A stretch of 7,055 nucleotides of DNA, from contig SBFT01000279.1 of NCBI GenBank assembly GCA_006227805.1, forward strand, positions 1-7,055. The letters are read 5' to 3'. The translations under genes and the position numbers were made by a program. Under the pieces are notes generated by a model. The model had not been told where the DNA came from. It was given only the letters and a program-made list of their open reading frames with translations, and made no database searches. This DNA comes from Paracoccaceae bacterium. Lineage in GTDB: Bacteria > Pseudomonadota > Alphaproteobacteria > Rhodobacterales > Rhodobacteraceae. Shown here piece after piece: positions 5,674-7,055 of this stretch; the stretch's first letter is position 1, and every line of letters starts with the position of its first letter.

Positions 5674-7055
5674 ATGTCCATGGACTGGGATGCGGTGTTC
5701 ATAGGTGCGGGCCACAACAGCCTGGCCTGCGCCTGCCACCTGGCGACACGCGGCTGGCGCGTGGCGGTCTTCGAGAAGGCACCCACACCGGGCGGCGCGG
5801 TCAAGACCGGCGAATACACGCGTCCCGGCTTTCGCCACGACTGGGCGGCGATGAACCTGTCGCTGTTCGCGGGAAGCGCGTTTCACAAGGAAAATGCTGC
5901 GGAACTGGCCCGGCATGGGCTGGGCTTCGCACCCACGGGCAACCCGTTCTCGACCGCGTTCAAGGACGGGCGCTGGCTGGGCATCTCGAACGACGCGGCC
6001 CTGACCACGGCGCGCATCCGCGGCTTTTCCGAGGCCGACGCGGCGACCTGGGCGCGGCTGACAGCCGAGTTTCCCGCCCGGGTCGGACCCATTCTGGACG
6101 TGCTGGGCGCGCCCATGAATTTACGTGCATTCGCATCTTTAGGCTGGAAGACCTGGCGCGGACAGGGCGCGGGCGGCGCGCTTGACCTCGCGCGATTCCT
6201 GACGATGTCGCCGCGGGCCTGGCTAGATGAAACCTTCGAGAGCCCGCACGTCAAGGCCACGCTCGGGGCCTGGGGGATGCATCTGGATTTCGCCCCCGAT
6301 GTCGCGGGCGGCGCGGTCTTTCCCTATCTCGAGGCGATGGCGGGACAGGCCTTCGGCATGGTGCTGGGACAGGGCGGCGCCGACACGATGATCCGCGCCA
6401 TGGTCGCGATGATCGAAAGCCGCGGCGGGCGCGTCGAATGCAACGCCGAGGTGACCGCGATCGAACAGGCCGCGGGCCGCGCCACCGGCGTCGTGCTGAC
6501 CGACGGGCGCTTCATCGGCGCGGACAGGGCGGTCGTGGCCAATGTCGCGCCGCAGGCCCTCCTGCGCCTGACCGGCGGCACGGGCGACGCGCGCCACGAG
6601 GCGGCGATGCGCGCCTTCAGCCATGCGCCCGGCACGATGATGATCCACCTGGCGATGGACGGGCTGCCCAACTGGCGCGCGCCGGAACTGAAACGCTTTG
6701 CCTATGTGCACCTCGCACCCTCGCTGGACCAGATGGCGCGCACCTATGCCCAGGCCAGGGCGGGGCTTCTGCCGGACGAACCCGTCATCGTCTGCGGACA
6801 GCCGACGGTCGTGGACCCGTCCCGCGCGCCCGCGGGAAAACACGTCCTCTGGCTCCAGGTGCGCATGGCGCCCGGCAGGATCACCGGCGACGCCGCGGGC
6901 CAGATCGCGGCGACAGACTGGGCGCAGGCGGGCGAGGCCTTCGCCGACCGCGCGCTCGACATCCTCGAGGCCTATGCCCCGGACACGCGCAAGCTGATCC
7001 TGGACCGCCACGTGGTGACGCCCGCCATGCTGGAAGCCGAGAACCCCAACCTGGT
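5674..7055 (+). CDS. Second FAD-dependent oxidoreductase, CrtI/PYROXD2-like, 3' end off the right edge
   Basis: The frame is open for 460 complete codons from the ATG at 5674 to the window edge. The N-terminus has the Rossmann FAD motif GAGHNSLACA (11-20), ribose-binding Glu34 and PGGAV (39-43), followed by a phytoene-desaturase-like body. It is plainly homologous to the leftward flavoprotein: GLLPDEPVIVCGQP, DPSRAPAGKHVLWLQ, ITGDAAGQIA and AFADRALDIL all have counterparts at similar positions there. The window ends at NPNL(V), which corresponds to NVNLV in the paralogue, so about 60 residues, including the C-terminal flavin signature, should lie beyond the edge and the full length should be about 520. 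It is transcribed divergently from the five-gene operon and probably shares its operator. A short AT-rich run with two rare TTA codons lies at 6115-6142. The substrate is unknown; the pair may act as two enzymes on successive intermediates or as two subunits (inference). Confidence 0.9.
   Translation, partial: MSMDWDAVFIGAGHNSLACACHLATRGWRVAVFEKAPTPGGAVKTGEYTRPGFRHDWAAMNLSLFAGSAFHKENAAELARHGLGFAPTGNPFSTAFKDGRWLGISNDAALTTARIRGFSEADAATWARLTAEFPARVGPILDVLGAPMNLRAFASLGWKTWRGQGAGGALDLARFLTMSPRAWLDETFESPHVKATLGAWGMHLDFAPDVAGGAVFPYLEAMAGQAFGMVLGQGGADTMIRAMVAMIESRGGRVECNAEVTAIEQAAGRATGVVLTDGRFIGADRAVVANVAPQALLRLTGGTGDARHEAAMRAFSHAPGTMMIHLAMDGLPNWRAPELKRFAYVHLAPSLDQMARTYAQARAGLLPDEPVIVCGQPTVVDPSRAPAGKHVLWLQVRMAPGRITGDAAGQIAATDWAQAGEAFADRALDILEAYAPDTRKLILDRHVVTPAMLEAENPNL

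Noticed and set aside
6118..6140. A possible second operator copy in the AT-rich patch of the rightward gene
   Set aside because: Aligned with the 5626-5649 palindrome, it shares only a few bases and lacks the two symmetric arms.
5610..6185. Plus-strand frame covering the operator and the start of the rightward flavoprotein
   Set aside because: It is out of frame with the strong FAD-binding motif that begins at 5674 and crosses the promoter and operator.
6223..7011. A 262-codon minus-strand frame
   Set aside because: It is antisense to the rightward flavoprotein gene, with Arg/His/Asp-rich shadow composition and no domain.

Overview
This window is GC-rich chromosomal DNA of alphaproteobacterial type, most likely Rhodobacterales or a roseobacter relative. 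That placement is inferred from the strong G/C bias at third codon positions, the tight gene packing and the flavour of the proteins; no rRNA or other phylogenetic marker is present. Nearly every base is coding. There is no sign of a mobile element, CRISPR array, tRNA or rRNA.

Layout. A five-gene operon runs leftward on the minus strand. In transcription order it encodes a cyclase/isatin-hydrolase-like metal hydrolase (5559 to 4768), a CrtI/PYROXD2-like FAD oxidoreductase (4761 to 3202), a MarR-family regulator (3205 to 2726), the alpha subunit of an indolepyruvate:ferredoxin oxidoreductase-type enzyme (iorA-like, 2716 to 566), and its beta subunit (iorB-like, from 569 and running off the left edge). 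Junctions are 6 bp, a 4-bp ATGA overlap, 9 bp, and another ATGA overlap, so co-transcription and translational coupling are very likely. A second FAD oxidoreductase, a clear paralogue of the first, starts at 5674 on the plus strand and runs off the right edge.

Control. The two transcription units diverge from a single 114-bp intergenic region (5560-5673). It contains a perfect AT-rich inverted repeat (9-bp arms, 6-bp spacer, 5626-5649) lying exactly over a plausible promoter for the rightward gene. The obvious candidate to bind it is the MarR protein encoded inside the leftward operon, which would give one switch for both units. A second regulatory candidate is an 8-bp RNA hairpin that places the start codon of the leftward FAD oxidoreductase in its loop, immediately after the stop codon of the cyclase gene.

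How the genes may work together (inference). The TPP/Fe-S enzyme would oxidatively decarboxylate an aryl- or other 2-oxoacid to an acyl-CoA and reduced ferredoxin. The hydrolase would open a cyclic amide or similar bond, and the paired flavoproteins would dehydrogenate or oxidise an intermediate, all induced through the MarR switch. Aromatic or indolic compound catabolism fits this set, but no gene here fixes the substrate. Residue-level oddities add interest: an Asp where a cluster-ligand Cys is normal in IorA, and an Ala where the cyclase family normally has a Glu or Gln metal ligand.
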